Shown piece by piece: positions 17,186-26,835 of a DNA stretch of 45,408 bases. Origin of the DNA: an uncultured Chlorobiaceae bacterium. GTDB lineage: Bacteria > Bacteroidota > Chlorobiia > Chlorobiales > Chlorobiaceae. Below the pieces are notes generated by a model. That model searched no databases, was not told the DNA's origin, and was given only the letters and a program-made list of their open reading frames with translations. Both the position numbers and the translations under genes were made by a program. The stretch's first letter is position 1. Every line of letters starts with the position of its first letter. The stretch covers positions 1 through 45,408 of the forward strand of contig CAIPYV010000127.1 of the NCBI GenBank assembly GCA_903869365.1, written 5' to 3'.

Positions 17186-18457
17186 TTAAAATGCGCTGTA
17201 GAGAACAAGAGTTGTAAGATTTTTGCCAACATCACTCGTATGGGTATCACCCGAATAGAAACTCTGGTTCAATTGAAACTGGATATTTCTGGCCGGCATA
17301 TAGGCCAGACCGAGAGTCACAGCATTATCAGAATCTGGTAACTCTGATCCTGTATTTGCTTTTCTGTATCCAACACCGAGGGCAAGCTTATCTGGAATAA
17401 CTCCAAGCATACCAGAGACCGTCCATACTTTTTTATCCCCAATGGTACTCGGATTGTAGGTATTGGGATCGAGAGGATCAGCAGTTTTTCCTGCTTTGCC
17501 ATAGGTTGCATAGAGGCCTAACGGAAGGTTGCCTATTTTTCCCTGACCTTGCATATCTACAGCCCACGCATTTGCATATTCATCCCTTGTCGTGAATGTA
17601 GACGTTGCATTGTCCACTATTTTGACTTTTGATTCTCCGGTCCATATCTGGACACCTGCAGCAAGATCCCACTCGCCTGCTTTCGGCGTAACGACTGCTC
17701 TGATGTAATTCAGCGGCTGTTTTATTCCAAAATTACCCTGGTTCATAACATAGGGAGTATAATTTATGTAACCATACTTGTGGTAAACAACTAAAGCGAC
17801 GCCTGAAGCTTCATGAGCTGTGCCCAAATATTGCTGTGCAGAAGTCTCTTCTGCATTTTCAAATGCACGAGCAAACTCAACTGCACCGGTATTCAACAAC
17901 TCAAAACCATACGCAGGACCTTGTGCAGATGTTGTAAATGGAATAGCACTCAGCGTGAAGTCATCGAGTTTTGTCGAAATCGGCATTTTAAAGTCAGACA
18001 AAATTTTTCCTGAAGTCACATCATCAGGAACAACTGAAAGTCCTACCTGAAAACCAACATTCTTTGAAACCCTTCCGCCTATAGTAAGAAAAGCCTCATC
18101 CGGAAACGAGATATTACCATAATTCGTTGGCCCGGCATCGACGGTTTTTGCATCGCCATTTGTTTTCTGATAGCGGAGTTTGCTGACAAATGAAGTATTC
18201 AGCGTCGATGGAAGTGAAAGATTATCATCCTCAATTTTGCCCTGTTTTCCAAGTCCTGAATCAATATATCCATTAGCTTTAAAACTACGGCCAAAAGCAT
18301 TCAGGAGGGGAAATTGTTCGAAATGGCATGCAGCACAAGAAAAGCCTGTTTGACGTGCATAGACAGGTGTGGCTGATGCCTCCTGTGGCACTGAAGATAA
18401 AAGAGGAGCCAACGCTCCGATAGAAATTAGAAAAGTTCGCATTTTTTTGACGTGCAT
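17186..18457 (-). CDS. cyc2: Cyc2-type outer-membrane cytochrome-porin (Fe(II) oxidase candidate)
   Basis: 423-residue fusion of a monohaem cytochrome motif and a beta-barrel. The signal peptide ends near ASA (residue 29). The haem motif CAACH (C41-H45) follows 12 residues later, then the family-typical P-LNAFGRSFKANGY. The remaining 370 residues alternate as barrel strands (for example YINYTPYVM, WDLAAGVQIWTG, LALGVGYRKA) and end in YSAF, an aromatic outer-membrane C-terminus. This architecture is that of Cyc2, shown in acidophilic and neutrophilic iron oxidisers to accept electrons from Fe(II) and present in photoferrotrophic Chlorobium. A periplasmic cytochrome gene lies directly upstream on the same strand, a plausible electron acceptor. 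Confidence 0.85.
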   Translation of the reverse strand: MHVKKMRTFLISIGALAPLLSSVPQEASATPVYARQTGFSCAACHFEQFPLLNAFGRSFKANGYIDSGLGKQGKIEDDNLSLPSTLNTSFVSKLRYQKTNGDAKTVDAGPTNYGNISFPDEAFLTIGGRVSKNVGFQVGLSVVPDDVTSGKILSDFKMPISTKLDDFTLSAIPFTTSAQGPAYGFELLNTGAVEFARAFENAEETSAQQYLGTAHEASGVALVVYHKYGYINYTPYVMNQGNFGIKQPLNYIRAVVTPKAGEWDLAAGVQIWTGESKVKIVDNATSTFTTRDEYANAWAVDMQGQGKIGNLPLGLYATYGKAGKTADPLDPNTYNPSTIGDKKVWTVSGMLGVIPDKLALGVGYRKANTGSELPDSDNAVTLGLAYMPARNIQFQLNQSFYSGDTHTSDVGKNLTTLVLYSAF

Positions 18458-18556
18458 AAGAATATTCCGTTTTATGATGAAGAAAATAACAGGGTTAAAT
18501 AAATAGTCACTTTAATTGCAATAAAAAACATGTATAACTCTACAGAGTCGATACGT

Positions 18557-18955
18557 TCAGGATATCATATAAGCAACAATATTTTCTATATCGATATCAC
18601 TGATTGATTCGTTACCGCCTTTGGGCGGCATCTTATTAAAACCCGAAACGGCGTTTTTAACAATCGCTCCCCATCCTTTAACAATGCGTGATGTCCATAA
18701 TTCTTTCTGGCCAGGTTTTGGCGCGCCCAAAATACCATTATCATGACACCCGGAACAGCCTGCTGTTTCGTATTTTTTCTTACCTATCGAAACATTATAC
18801 TTTTTATCAATGATTGTCTTTACATCAATCTCTTGATGACTGAGATGATGATTATTTTCTTGAATTTTATTTGTTTCTTCCGCATTGACTTGCTGATTGC
18901 CGTTAAAAACAATCATAACAAGAATAAATGATATTGTTAAAATTCTTGATCTCAT
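18557..18955 (-). CDS. Periplasmic monohaem cytochrome c (c5/class I type)
   Basis: 132-residue exported cytochrome. A signal peptide (hydrophobic 7-18, ending VNA near 25) is followed by a polar linker rich in H, N and E (26-45). The haem motif is CSGCH (C67, C70, H71) and the likely sixth ligand is M109 in MPPKGG, the small-domain pattern of cytochrome c5-like proteins. The final YMIS helix completes the fold. It precedes cyc2 by 99 bp on the same strand, so the two are probably co-transcribed, and it is the obvious candidate to carry electrons from the Cyc2 haem across the periplasm. AT-rich codon use is noticeable compared with the nif genes. Confidence 0.85.
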   Translation of the reverse strand: MRSRILTISFILVMIVFNGNQQVNAEETNKIQENNHHLSHQEIDVKTIIDKKYNVSIGKKKYETAGCSGCHDNGILGAPKPGQKELWTSRIVKGWGAIVKNAVSGFNKMPPKGGNESISDIDIENIVAYMIS

Positions 18956-19696
18956 AATTTCTCAATATTTATAAATAATTAATATTAATTTGCTGAATTT
19001 ATCCAAAAAACCTGATCGTCAATAAAATAATCTGCCGCTACAGGAATAGTGCTAAACTGCAACACACAAAACATTCCAACACAATTCTGTAATCGGCAGA
19101 ATAATAAAAGTTCAAGCTATCTGAATAAAAATATCAACAATACTCTCATAATTAACATTTGTTTATACACAAGACAGAATACACACAGCAACGTCACTAT
19201 TTATTGCAACCTTGCATGACTTTACCGTGAAATACCAACAGATAACGCATTGAAATATATTCTTCTTAAGAATACATTAAGATTCCTTAAAGGATGGTTA
19301 ACGAAAGATTAAAATTCCCTTAAAAAATCATTTCTGTTCAATAACGCTTATCCGCTGTATCTCTCGTCTTGAAATTTCAGCATTTTCAGCTGTTCTGGTT
19401 GAGCAGTGTATCTTAACGTATGGTGCTCCTCAAGTTTGCCGATGACATGGGTTGCCATGGTTGAAAGAAGGAAAGCCCCCTGACTGCTGGAAATCCTGAC
19501 AATTGCTTATAATGATCTGTAAGTTTTTGTCTGTACTGAATGACTGCGGTATAGGATTTTACTTCCTCAGTTCCATAAATTACTTGAAAAGGCTTTTTGT
19601 TTGTTGAGAACTGAATTTCGTCTCTTACTGTTTTATGTCATAAGGGAAACAAATTGATAAGATGTGTTATTGTTGTAAAAAAGCAAAGGATTTATC
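18956..19696. other. Long intergenic region upstream of cyc2 operon and hybrid kinase
   Basis: This 741-bp divergent region contains a phased TTAA repeat at 19266-19323. At 19413-19637 the minus strand has an uninterrupted frame of 74 codons with no good start (includes KPFQVIYGTEEVKSYTAVIQ and LTDHYKQLS), which reads like coding sequence but is unrecognised and may be a gene remnant. The rest is AT-rich and holds the promoters. No RNA gene was recognised. Confidence 0.4.
19266..19323. promoter_or_regulatory. Six TTAA cores at 10-11 bp spacing (Pho-box-like operator array)
   Basis: TTAA occurs at 19266, 19277, 19287, 19298, 19309 and 19320, steps of 11, 10, 11, 11 and 11 bp. Cores are embedded in CTTAAG, ATTAAG, CTTAAA, GTTAAC, ATTAAA and CTTAAA. 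Helically phased direct repeats of about 11 bp are characteristic of OmpR/PhoB-family binding sites; the cyanobacterial Pho box also has a TTAA core repeated with 11-bp period. It is about 310 bp from the cytochrome start and 370 bp from the kinase start, so the controlled gene is uncertain. Confidence 0.55.
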
Positions 19697-22252
19697 ATGA
19701 AGCTTTTTGAAAAAAACATTCAGAAATTTTATCAAAAAGTTTTAGACATCGTAGAGCAGGCTGAACCAAATCTGCCGATTATAGGATTGTTCGCTACTGT
19801 AGGATATCCGCTCTTTTATATTGTATGGAAAACGTTATTGCCTCAACCCTATGAAAATCTTTTACTCCGTTGTATTGAGGCCGTTATAAGTCTACCATGG
19901 CTCTTGCATCCATTTCTCGCCAAAAAAATTAAAGCACTTTTTCCGTTATACTTTGTTTTTTCTGTACCATTACTTCTTCCTTTCTTTTTCTATTTTATGC
20001 TGCTTAAAAACGAGTGGTCATTGACCTGGGCAATGTCATCAATGGGAGGCTTGCTCTTACTCATTCTTTTAATTTATGACTGGCTGCTTATCTGCGTCAT
20101 CTCTGCTGTTGGCTTTGCCATAGCTTATGGAGCGGTACTCTACCTCGATGGGCATGTTTCATATACCTATTTTCAATGGGAGTACATTCCAACCTATTGT
20201 TTTGCACTGATTGGAGGTATTATTGTCAGTCATAGAAAACAGAGTGCTCAAAAATCAAAGATATCTCTTTTGAAAAGCCTGAGCGGCAGCATCGCCCATG
20301 AAATGAGAAATCCGCTCAACGCCATTTCCAACGCTATAGCTTCGGTACATGCCAAGCTCCCCGAAAAACCCAGTAGCGATATTGGAGCTGAAACGTATTC
20401 GATCACCAATTCCGGCCTGATCAGCATTCATCATGTCATTGAAGAGAGTTCAAACATTCTGAACAGGGCCAACAAAATCATTGATTCAATCCTGACCAGC
20501 ATGCAGGGAGGCGAAGTCGCTACCAAGGGCTTTATCCGTCTAAGAGCCTCCGATGCAATTAATGCAGCAGTGAACAGTTTTCCCTTCGACGATCCAGCAG
20601 ACAAAACATTGGTGAGCATCAATACTATCCGGAATTTTGATTTTTTCGGTGATCGAGATCTGTTTTACTACGTACTTTTTAATCTTTTGAAAAACTCTCT
20701 TTACTACAAAACTGATCCCGGCTTCTGTATAGCAATAACATCAGACTCAATACCGTCGGCTAACATTATCCGGATCAGGGATACGGGGCCCGGTGTATCG
20801 AAAAACAAAAGAGAGCTGATATTTGAACACTTCTATACATCGAATAAGAAAGAGGGAAACGGCCTTGGTTTGTCATTCTGCAGAAGAGTTATCGATTCAT
20901 TCGGCGGAAGCATTGTCTGTAACTCGAAGGAGGGAGAGTGGACGGAGTTCACCATTACCTTGCCGATATATGAGTCAAAAAAAACACAGGAAATAAAGAA
21001 TAAAATCCTCAGAAAAAAAAGGATCCTTATCACCGATGATCAAATCAGCAATCGACTGATTCTTGCAAAATACTTATCGGAAATGGCCTGCCAGTATGAT
21101 CAGGCTGAAAACGGCAAGCAGGCTATGGCATTACTTTCAGAAAATCGGTATGACCTTATTTTTATGGATTTTGAAATGCCCTTACTGAATGGAGATAATG
21201 TTGTAAAATTTATTCGCTCAGCTCAGGATATTGATCCGTCCCTGGCTTTTCATTATCTACAGGTACCGATCATCGGTATAACCTCACTGCCGGAAGCTGA
21301 TGCGGCAGTCAGAGGGAAAAAATGCGGCATGAATGAAGTGCTTTCAAAACCAATAAGAAGAACTGATGTCAAAAATACCATTGAAAAGTACTTTTTTTCG
21401 GAATTAGCATTCATCAACAACGATCAGAATGAGATTATTGATGGCAAACGCATTCTCCTTGTTGACGATAATGAGACAAGCAGAAAATTCATGAGTATGG
21501 TGCTTAAACATTATGGGTGCAATATTGAACAGGCGATCAATGGAAGAGAAGCTATCAATGCTCTTGAAAAAGATGATTTTGATCTCATACTGATGGATGT
21601 GGAAATGCCGGTTATGAACGGCATTGAAGCAGCAAAAGCAATACGAAGCGGAAAAGATTTCACTCGATTCTGTGCATTCAACACTATTCCAATCATAGGC
21701 CTGACTGGCAATACTGATGAACAAAGCTCGCTTGAACTACAAGAAGCCGGCATGAACTATCATCTCGGAAAACCTGTATTCAAAGATGAACTTGTATCAG
21801 CCATTGCCGTGATGCTGAAAAACCATACCTACCGAAACAAAACTATGAACAGCCAAAATCCCTATGTACCGGAACAAAATGAAGCAAAGTTCTGGGAAAG
21901 TATTGCGCATGAAAAAGTTTTAGACCTTTCAACCATCAACAGCCTCAAAGAGATAGGCGGTGAGGAATTGATTGCAAGTCTTTTCGAGACGTTCATCACC
22001 GATACTGACAAACTGATTGATGAACTTACCGATGCTGATGTCAGAAAAGATATGAAACAATATGACCAGATACTGCACACCCTTAAAGGCTCCACAGGAA
22101 GTATCGGCGCCAATAAAATGTATGTGCTTTCCAGATACCTTAACGCGGTTTCACACCAAGGCAAATGGCCTGAAAACAAGTTATGGATACAGATCTTTAA
22201 AGCTGTGTATGCAGAAACTGTGCAAGAACTGCAAAACCTTGCTCGACAGTAA
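19697..22252 (+). CDS. CqsS-like hybrid sensor histidine kinase
   Basis: 851-residue membrane kinase. The first 180 residues form about six transmembrane helices and contain EPNLPIIGL, a GYPLFYIVW segment and LPQPYENLLLR, matching the sensor module of CqsS/LqsS kinases, which detect alpha-hydroxyketone autoinducers in Vibrio and Legionella. The HisKA box AHEMRNPLNAI has H201, followed by ATPase motifs LLKNSLYY and GNGLGLSFC. Two receiver domains follow (D491 and D634) and a C-terminal Hpt domain with H794 in LHTLKGSTGSIGA. So it is a complete phosphorelay in one chain. No CqsA-like synthase or partner regulator lies in the window. The next gene, an amidotransferase, is 13 bp downstream. Confidence 0.85.
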   Translation: MKLFEKNIQKFYQKVLDIVEQAEPNLPIIGLFATVGYPLFYIVWKTLLPQPYENLLLRCIEAVISLPWLLHPFLAKKIKALFPLYFVFSVPLLLPFFFYFMLLKNEWSLTWAMSSMGGLLLLILLIYDWLLICVISAVGFAIAYGAVLYLDGHVSYTYFQWEYIPTYCFALIGGIIVSHRKQSAQKSKISLLKSLSGSIAHEMRNPLNAISNAIASVHAKLPEKPSSDIGAETYSITNSGLISIHHVIEESSNILNRANKIIDSILTSMQGGEVATKGFIRLRASDAINAAVNSFPFDDPADKTLVSINTIRNFDFFGDRDLFYYVLFNLLKNSLYYKTDPGFCIAITSDSIPSANIIRIRDTGPGVSKNKRELIFEHFYTSNKKEGNGLGLSFCRRVIDSFGGSIVCNSKEGEWTEFTITLPIYESKKTQEIKNKILRKKRILITDDQISNRLILAKYLSEMACQYDQAENGKQAMALLSENRYDLIFMDFEMPLLNGDNVVKFIRSAQDIDPSLAFHYLQVPIIGITSLPEADAAVRGKKCGMNEVLSKPIRRTDVKNTIEKYFFSELAFINNDQNEIIDGKRILLVDDNETSRKFMSMVLKHYGCNIEQAINGREAINALEKDDFDLILMDVEMPVMNGIEAAKAIRSGKDFTRFCAFNTIPIIGLTGNTDEQSSLELQEAGMNYHLGKPVFKDELVSAIAVMLKNHTYRNKTMNSQNPYVPEQNEAKFWESIAHEKVLDLSTINSLKEIGGEELIASLFETFITDTDKLIDELTDADVRKDMKQYDQILHTLKGSTGSIGANKMYVLSRYLNAVSHQGKWPENKLWIQIFKAVYAETVQELQNLARQ

Positions 22253-22265
22253 AGCCAATGGCCTC

Positions 22266-22982
22266 ATGAAAAAAACAATACTGATCGTTAAAAACATTAC
22301 CCATGAAGGCCCCGGGCTTCTTGAAACCGTGCTTCTTGAACGTGGTGTTGCATCAACGTCTCTTGATCTTTCGACTGGAGAGTCATTCCCCGACCCCTCT
22401 ATGTTCAGTGCTCTTGTTGTTCTCGGCGGCCCCCAGAGTGCCAACGATGAAACCCCTTCCATGCTGCTTCAACTTCAGCAAATAGAGCGGGCATTGCAGG
22501 AAGGAGTACCTTATCTTGGTATCTGCCTCGGTATGCAGCTGCTGGTGAAGGCTGGCGGAGGAAACGTGGTGAAATGTAAGATCAAGGAGACCGGATTTGT
22601 TGACAGAGAGGATAACGCTTATCGTATAGAACTTACCCGTTCCGGCAAAGAAGATCCGCTTTTTGCTGGACTGGACAACAGTTTTCCGGTGTTCCAGCTT
22701 CACGGAGAGACGGTTGAACTTGCATCATCCGGAATGGAACTTCTTGCCACGGGACAAGGCTGCAGAAATCAGGCTGTGAAAGTCGGAAAAAATGCTTATG
22801 GACTGCAATGCCATTTTGAAATGACCAATACCATGTTTTCAGAATGGATATCCATCGACAGTGACCTGAAACGTATGGAGCGCAACACCCTGATCCATCA
22901 GTTTGATGCTCTCCGTACAGAATATACCGTAACAGGTCTGAGACTTATGCATAATTTTCTGACTCTTGCCGGCCTGGCCTGA
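22266..22982 (+). CDS. Class I glutamine amidotransferase (GMP synthase-like)
   Basis: 238-residue stand-alone glutaminase-type domain. It has GGPQSANDE near residue 54, the nucleophile elbow GICLGMQ with C87, and the His-Glu pair H183/E185 in QCHFEMT, completing the Cys-His-Glu triad. Such stand-alone proteins are annotated as GMP synthase-like amidotransferases and act on poorly defined substrates. The open frame extends upstream into the hybrid kinase gene, but ATG 22266 is the only start consistent with family length. It follows the CqsS-like kinase by 13 bp and may be co-transcribed. It converges with the RNase R gene, leaving only 10 bp between stops. Confidence 0.8.
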   Translation: MKKTILIVKNITHEGPGLLETVLLERGVASTSLDLSTGESFPDPSMFSALVVLGGPQSANDETPSMLLQLQQIERALQEGVPYLGICLGMQLLVKAGGGNVVKCKIKETGFVDREDNAYRIELTRSGKEDPLFAGLDNSFPVFQLHGETVELASSGMELLATGQGCRNQAVKVGKNAYGLQCHFEMTNTMFSEWISIDSDLKRMERNTLIHQFDALRTEYTVTGLRLMHNFLTLAGLA

Positions 22983-22992
22983 ACAGCAACGT

Positions 22993-25377
22993 CTACTCCA
23001 GAACCAGATCGATGGTGCGGCGCTGCAAATCCACACTGTTCACTTTGACCTTCACCCTTTGGCCGATCTGCAGACGTTTCTTGCGCCGTTTTCCAACGAG
23101 AGAATAGGTGGCTTCATCATACTCATAATAGTCGTCAGTGAGATTACGCATGTGCACCATGCCTTCAATGGCAAAATCAACCATTCGCACATAGATTCCG
23201 TAATCGGTGGCACCGGAAATAATACCCGCATAAACCTTGCCGACATGAGAATCCATATATTCTACCTGCTTGAGCTTGATTGATTCCCGCTCGGCCTCGA
23301 CGGCGCTTTTTTCCCGTTCGTTGGATATCTGACAGACTGTCCGGATCTTTTCGGTTAATTCCGCTAATCGGGCAGCGGATATTTTTTTTCGTTTTTTCCG
23401 AAGGGCTTCATATTCAAAAAGCAGACGGTGCACGATCAAATCAGGATAACGCCGAATCGGAGAGGTGAAATGAGTGTAGTGCTCAAAACCCAGACCATAA
23501 TGTCCTGCGTTGTCGCCGGTATACACGGCCTTTGACATTGAACGAAGCACAAGCTCATTGACCAGAAACTCGACATTGGTACCCTTCACCTCCTGCAGCA
23601 AATGCCGGAGAACAGTCGCTGAAACAATAGGACCTTCCTTCCCGCGGTTCAGTTTGAGATCAAAACCAAGTCTTTTCACAAAATTGGCAAGAATCAGCAC
23701 CTTTTCCTGCTGAGGAAAGTCATGAACCCTATAGATAACCGGTTGGGGTTCTTTCTTGTTTTCCTTGAACGTTTTGGTAAGGTATTTGGCCACCTTGCGA
23801 TTGGCAAGCAGCATAAACTCTTCAATGAGACGATGGCTTCCAAGACGCTCTTTTTTAATGACTTCAAGGGGTTCGCCTTTATTGCCCAGTTTGAAACGCA
23901 CCTCTTCGGTTTCAAAATCGAGCCCGCCATGCTTAAATCGTTTTTCACGCAGAATAACACTGAGACGGTCCAGCAACTGAAGCTCTGCAACATAATCGCC
24001 TTTACCCTGCTTCAGAATCTCCTCCACATCTTCGTAGGCAAAGCGGCGTTTGGAGTGAATGACCGTTTTATGAAACTCATGCTTGCGAACTTCACCATCG
24101 GCAGTCATGGTAAAAAACACAGAAAACGCCATTCGGTCAACACCGGGATTGAGACTGCACACCTGTTCTGAAAGCCTGGCAGGCAACATGGGAATAACCC
24201 GGTCGACAAGATAGACCGAGGTCGCTCTTTTCAATGCCTCACGATCAAGAGGAGAGTTTTCCGGTACATAATGCGATACATCGGCGATATGAACCCCTAT
24301 TGAATAGAGCCCGTCTTCAAGAGACTCAATTGAAAGAGCATCATCAAAATCCTTTGCATCGACAGGATCGATAGTAAAAACCGTTTTCTTCCGAATATCA
24401 AGTCGGTCTTTAAGATCCTCATCAGTTATACCCTCACGGATAGATGCTGCAAAGTCAAGGAGTTTGGCATCAAAGGTTTCGTCGATCCCGCGACTTCTTG
24501 CTATCGCGCTCACTTCAACCGCAGAGTCACCCGCTTTGCCAAGGATTTCGAGAACCTTTCCCTGAATAATCCCTTCCTTGCTGAAATCAAGCTCTCCAAC
24601 AAGTACTTTCTGCCCATCACTTGCTTTGGCGGAATTTCTGATCGGGACAATAATTTCAGGAAGAATCTTCCTGTTATCCGGTTTAAGCACAAACTTGCGG
24701 TTTGCCTTGGCAAGTGTACCGATAATGGTTGTAATTGCACGTGATATAACGCTCTTCACCACACCTTCGCACCGCTGATGGGGAGTGGATTTCGACGCAT
24801 AGGTATCCGGCACCTTTGCAACAAGCACTTCAACTTCGTCGCCGTGAATAGAAAAATTCAAATCTCCGGCTTTGATGAAGATATCGTCATCGAAACCTTC
24901 AACATCAACAAAACCATATCCGTTAGGATGGGTGGAGATATGGCCGGTATAAGTTTTGGAAACCTTGTAATGTTCCTTGCCTGGAAGAGGAAATGGTTTG
25001 GCATGCACAAGATGATCTTCATAGGTCGTGGCCTCAATGACCGACAGCCCGTAACAGCGATCAGAATCCTTGTCAACGGCTCCTTCTTCCTGCAGTTTGT
25101 GCAGCACATACCAGAAACCAGGCAGCTGCTTTGATTCAGTATAACCAAGGGCAATAGCCAAATCCAGAGACCTTAAGCGCGCACCTTCATGATCAGAGAA
25201 AAATGTCACAATTTCGGCAGCAAGAGAACTTTCGCCACGCCTGAAAAGAAACTCGTTAATCAGAATATGATCATTCGGTTTCACCCGCTCACCAGTATGC
25301 GATACAGACGGTCTTGTGTTCTTCCTGGGCGGGGTTTTTGATTTTCGGTTAAAACGCTGTCTTGCCACTACATTCAA
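22993..25377 (-). CDS. rnr: Ribonuclease R
   Basis: 794-residue 3'-to-5' exoribonuclease of the RNB/VacB family. Domains in order are a basic N-terminal tail, a winged-helix segment (about 35-110), cold-shock domains (about 135-300), the RNB catalytic domain with [13 protein letters not shown] (near 335-350), which carries the Mg-binding aspartates, and [16 protein letters not shown] near 635, and a C-terminal S1 domain (about 710-794). Length matches typical RNase R rather than RNase II. It would degrade structured RNA and act in RNA quality control. No conserved neighbour relationship is visible. Confidence 0.93.
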   Translation of the reverse strand: MNVVARQRFNRKSKTPPRKNTRPSVSHTGERVKPNDHILINEFLFRRGESSLAAEIVTFFSDHEGARLRSLDLAIALGYTESKQLPGFWYVLHKLQEEGAVDKDSDRCYGLSVIEATTYEDHLVHAKPFPLPGKEHYKVSKTYTGHISTHPNGYGFVDVEGFDDDIFIKAGDLNFSIHGDEVEVLVAKVPDTYASKSTPHQRCEGVVKSVISRAITTIIGTLAKANRKFVLKPDNRKILPEIIVPIRNSAKASDGQKVLVGELDFSKEGIIQGKVLEILGKAGDSAVEVSAIARSRGIDETFDAKLLDFAASIREGITDEDLKDRLDIRKKTVFTIDPVDAKDFDDALSIESLEDGLYSIGVHIADVSHYVPENSPLDREALKRATSVYLVDRVIPMLPARLSEQVCSLNPGVDRMAFSVFFTMTADGEVRKHEFHKTVIHSKRRFAYEDVEEILKQGKGDYVAELQLLDRLSVILREKRFKHGGLDFETEEVRFKLGNKGEPLEVIKKERLGSHRLIEEFMLLANRKVAKYLTKTFKENKKEPQPVIYRVHDFPQQEKVLILANFVKRLGFDLKLNRGKEGPIVSATVLRHLLQEVKGTNVEFLVNELVLRSMSKAVYTGDNAGHYGLGFEHYTHFTSPIRRYPDLIVHRLLFEYEALRKKRKKISAARLAELTEKIRTVCQISNEREKSAVEAERESIKLKQVEYMDSHVGKVYAGIISGATDYGIYVRMVDFAIEGMVHMRNLTDDYYEYDEATYSLVGKRRKKRLQIGQRVKVKVNSVDLQRRTIDLVLE

Positions 25378-25795
25378 TCATTTATGTTAGGATTCTATTG
25401 TCTCTCTATTTTTAAGAAGTTAATAACATCAGAATGCTTCAGCAAAAAATAAGCAACACATTCTGTGCTTAAGCTGAAAACTCACGATGATTCAAATGTC
25501 AAAATGAAAAAACGCCTCTTTGAGAAGAGTGAATAAGAAAGCAGAAGCGTATGATTTGCCCGATTCAGGCGGGTTCTGGTAACAACATAGTAAAAAGTTG
25601 CCACAAAACACCTTACACCACGTTTATTCTCCTTGTTTTTACTCTATTTCTTTTTTATGCACCTCGGAGAGAGCAACTCCATGCATCTCAGCATAGAATT
25701 ATTCATACTGCCGAGATTTGCATACATTATTGGTAGTAAAATATGGAAGCAGGGTATACCATTTTTATTCCTGAACATTGCAACCATTTCTTTGT
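25378..25795. other. Intergenic region between RNase R and adenine deaminase genes
   Basis: The 418-bp gap holds the divergent promoters. A weak hairpin at about 25516-25529 (CTCTT/AAGAG), followed on the minus strand by a T-run, could act as a leader attenuator or terminator for rnr transcripts. I looked for purine riboswitch features because a purine salvage operon follows, and did not find the conserved core. Open frames in this stretch look non-coding. Confidence 0.4.
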
Positions 25796-26815
25796 ATGAA
25801 CTCGCTTGCCGGTTTTATTGCAGGTATTCCAAAAGCGGAATTACACCTCCACATCGAGGGGACACTTGAACCAGAATTGATGATTACCTTGGGAAAACGG
25901 AACGGGGTTTCACTTCCCTTTCCAGATGCTGAAACCGCTCGAAAAGCATATCAATTCAATGACCTGCAATCATTCCTTGATATATATTATCAGGCAACAG
26001 CTGTTTTGATAACTGAGGAGGATTTTTACGACCTGACCATTGCCTACCTCACAAAGGCCGCGTCACAACATGTCCGCCATGCAGAGATTTTTTTTGACCC
26101 CCAGAGCCATACGAATCGAGGTATTGCCTTTGAAACCGTTATCCGCGGCATTGAACGAGCGGTTGTTGAGGCAAACAGCTCACTTCATATTTCGACAAAG
26201 CTCATTATGTGTATTCTCCGCCATCTGAGCGAAAAAGAAGGATTGGAGATATTTGAGAAGGCCCTTGCATGGAAACAATGGATTGCCGGCATTGGTCTTG
26301 ACTCTTCAGAACGGGGCAATCCGCCGGAAAAGTTCAGCACCCTTTTTAAAAAAGCACACCATGAAGGATTTTTTACGGTTGCCCATGCCGGTGAAGAGGG
26401 CAGTGCCGCCTCTGTGAGGAAAACCCTTGAGACGCTGCACGTCACCCGTATTGATCATGGGGTTCACTGCATGGAAGATGAAGAGCTGGTTGCTGAACTT
26501 GTACAAAAGCAAATTCCGCTCACCGTTTGCCCCCTCTCTAATGTCAGACTCAAAGTTTTTGAGACCATGAAGCAACACAACCTGAAAGCAATGCTTCAGA
26601 AAGGAGTGTGCATCACCATCAATTCGGACGATCCTGCCTATTTCGGAGGGTATGTCAACGAAAACTATCTCGAAGCCGCAAACGCCCTTCAGCTTGATCG
26701 CAACGATATTATACAGCTTGCACAAAACTCATTTATTGCATCATCGCTCAGCACCGTTCACAAACAGCTCTATCTGCATGAAATTGAGCGTTATAGCGGC
26801 AACCAGAGCAATTAA
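25796..26815 (+). CDS. Adenine/adenosine deaminase (probably adenine deaminase)
   Basis: 339-residue amidohydrolase of the adenosine deaminase superfamily. Zinc and catalytic motifs are KAELHLHIEG (H17, H19), AHAGEEG, TRIDHGVHC and NSDDPAYFGGYV near the end. The SDDPAYFGG form is, from family knowledge, typical of the adenine-specific branch (Aah1/ADE type) rather than true adenosine deaminases. The frame is open to TTG 25778, but ATG 25796 fits the family start. The next gene, 20 bp downstream, encodes hypoxanthine phosphoribosyltransferase. Together they would convert adenine to hypoxanthine and then to IMP, which supports the adenine assignment. Confidence 0.8.
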   Translation: MNSLAGFIAGIPKAELHLHIEGTLEPELMITLGKRNGVSLPFPDAETARKAYQFNDLQSFLDIYYQATAVLITEEDFYDLTIAYLTKAASQHVRHAEIFFDPQSHTNRGIAFETVIRGIERAVVEANSSLHISTKLIMCILRHLSEKEGLEIFEKALAWKQWIAGIGLDSSERGNPPEKFSTLFKKAHHEGFFTVAHAGEEGSAASVRKTLETLHVTRIDHGVHCMEDEELVAELVQKQIPLTVCPLSNVRLKVFETMKQHNLKAMLQKGVCITINSDDPAYFGGYVNENYLEAANALQLDRNDIIQLAQNSFIASSLSTVHKQLYLHEIERYSGNQSN

Positions 26816-26835
26816 CCATATACTCCGCAGATCAG

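Noticed and set aside
25551-25795. Possible purine riboswitch or small gene before the adenine deaminase gene
   Set aside because: The conserved purine aptamer core and pairing pattern were not found, and the short frames there look random.
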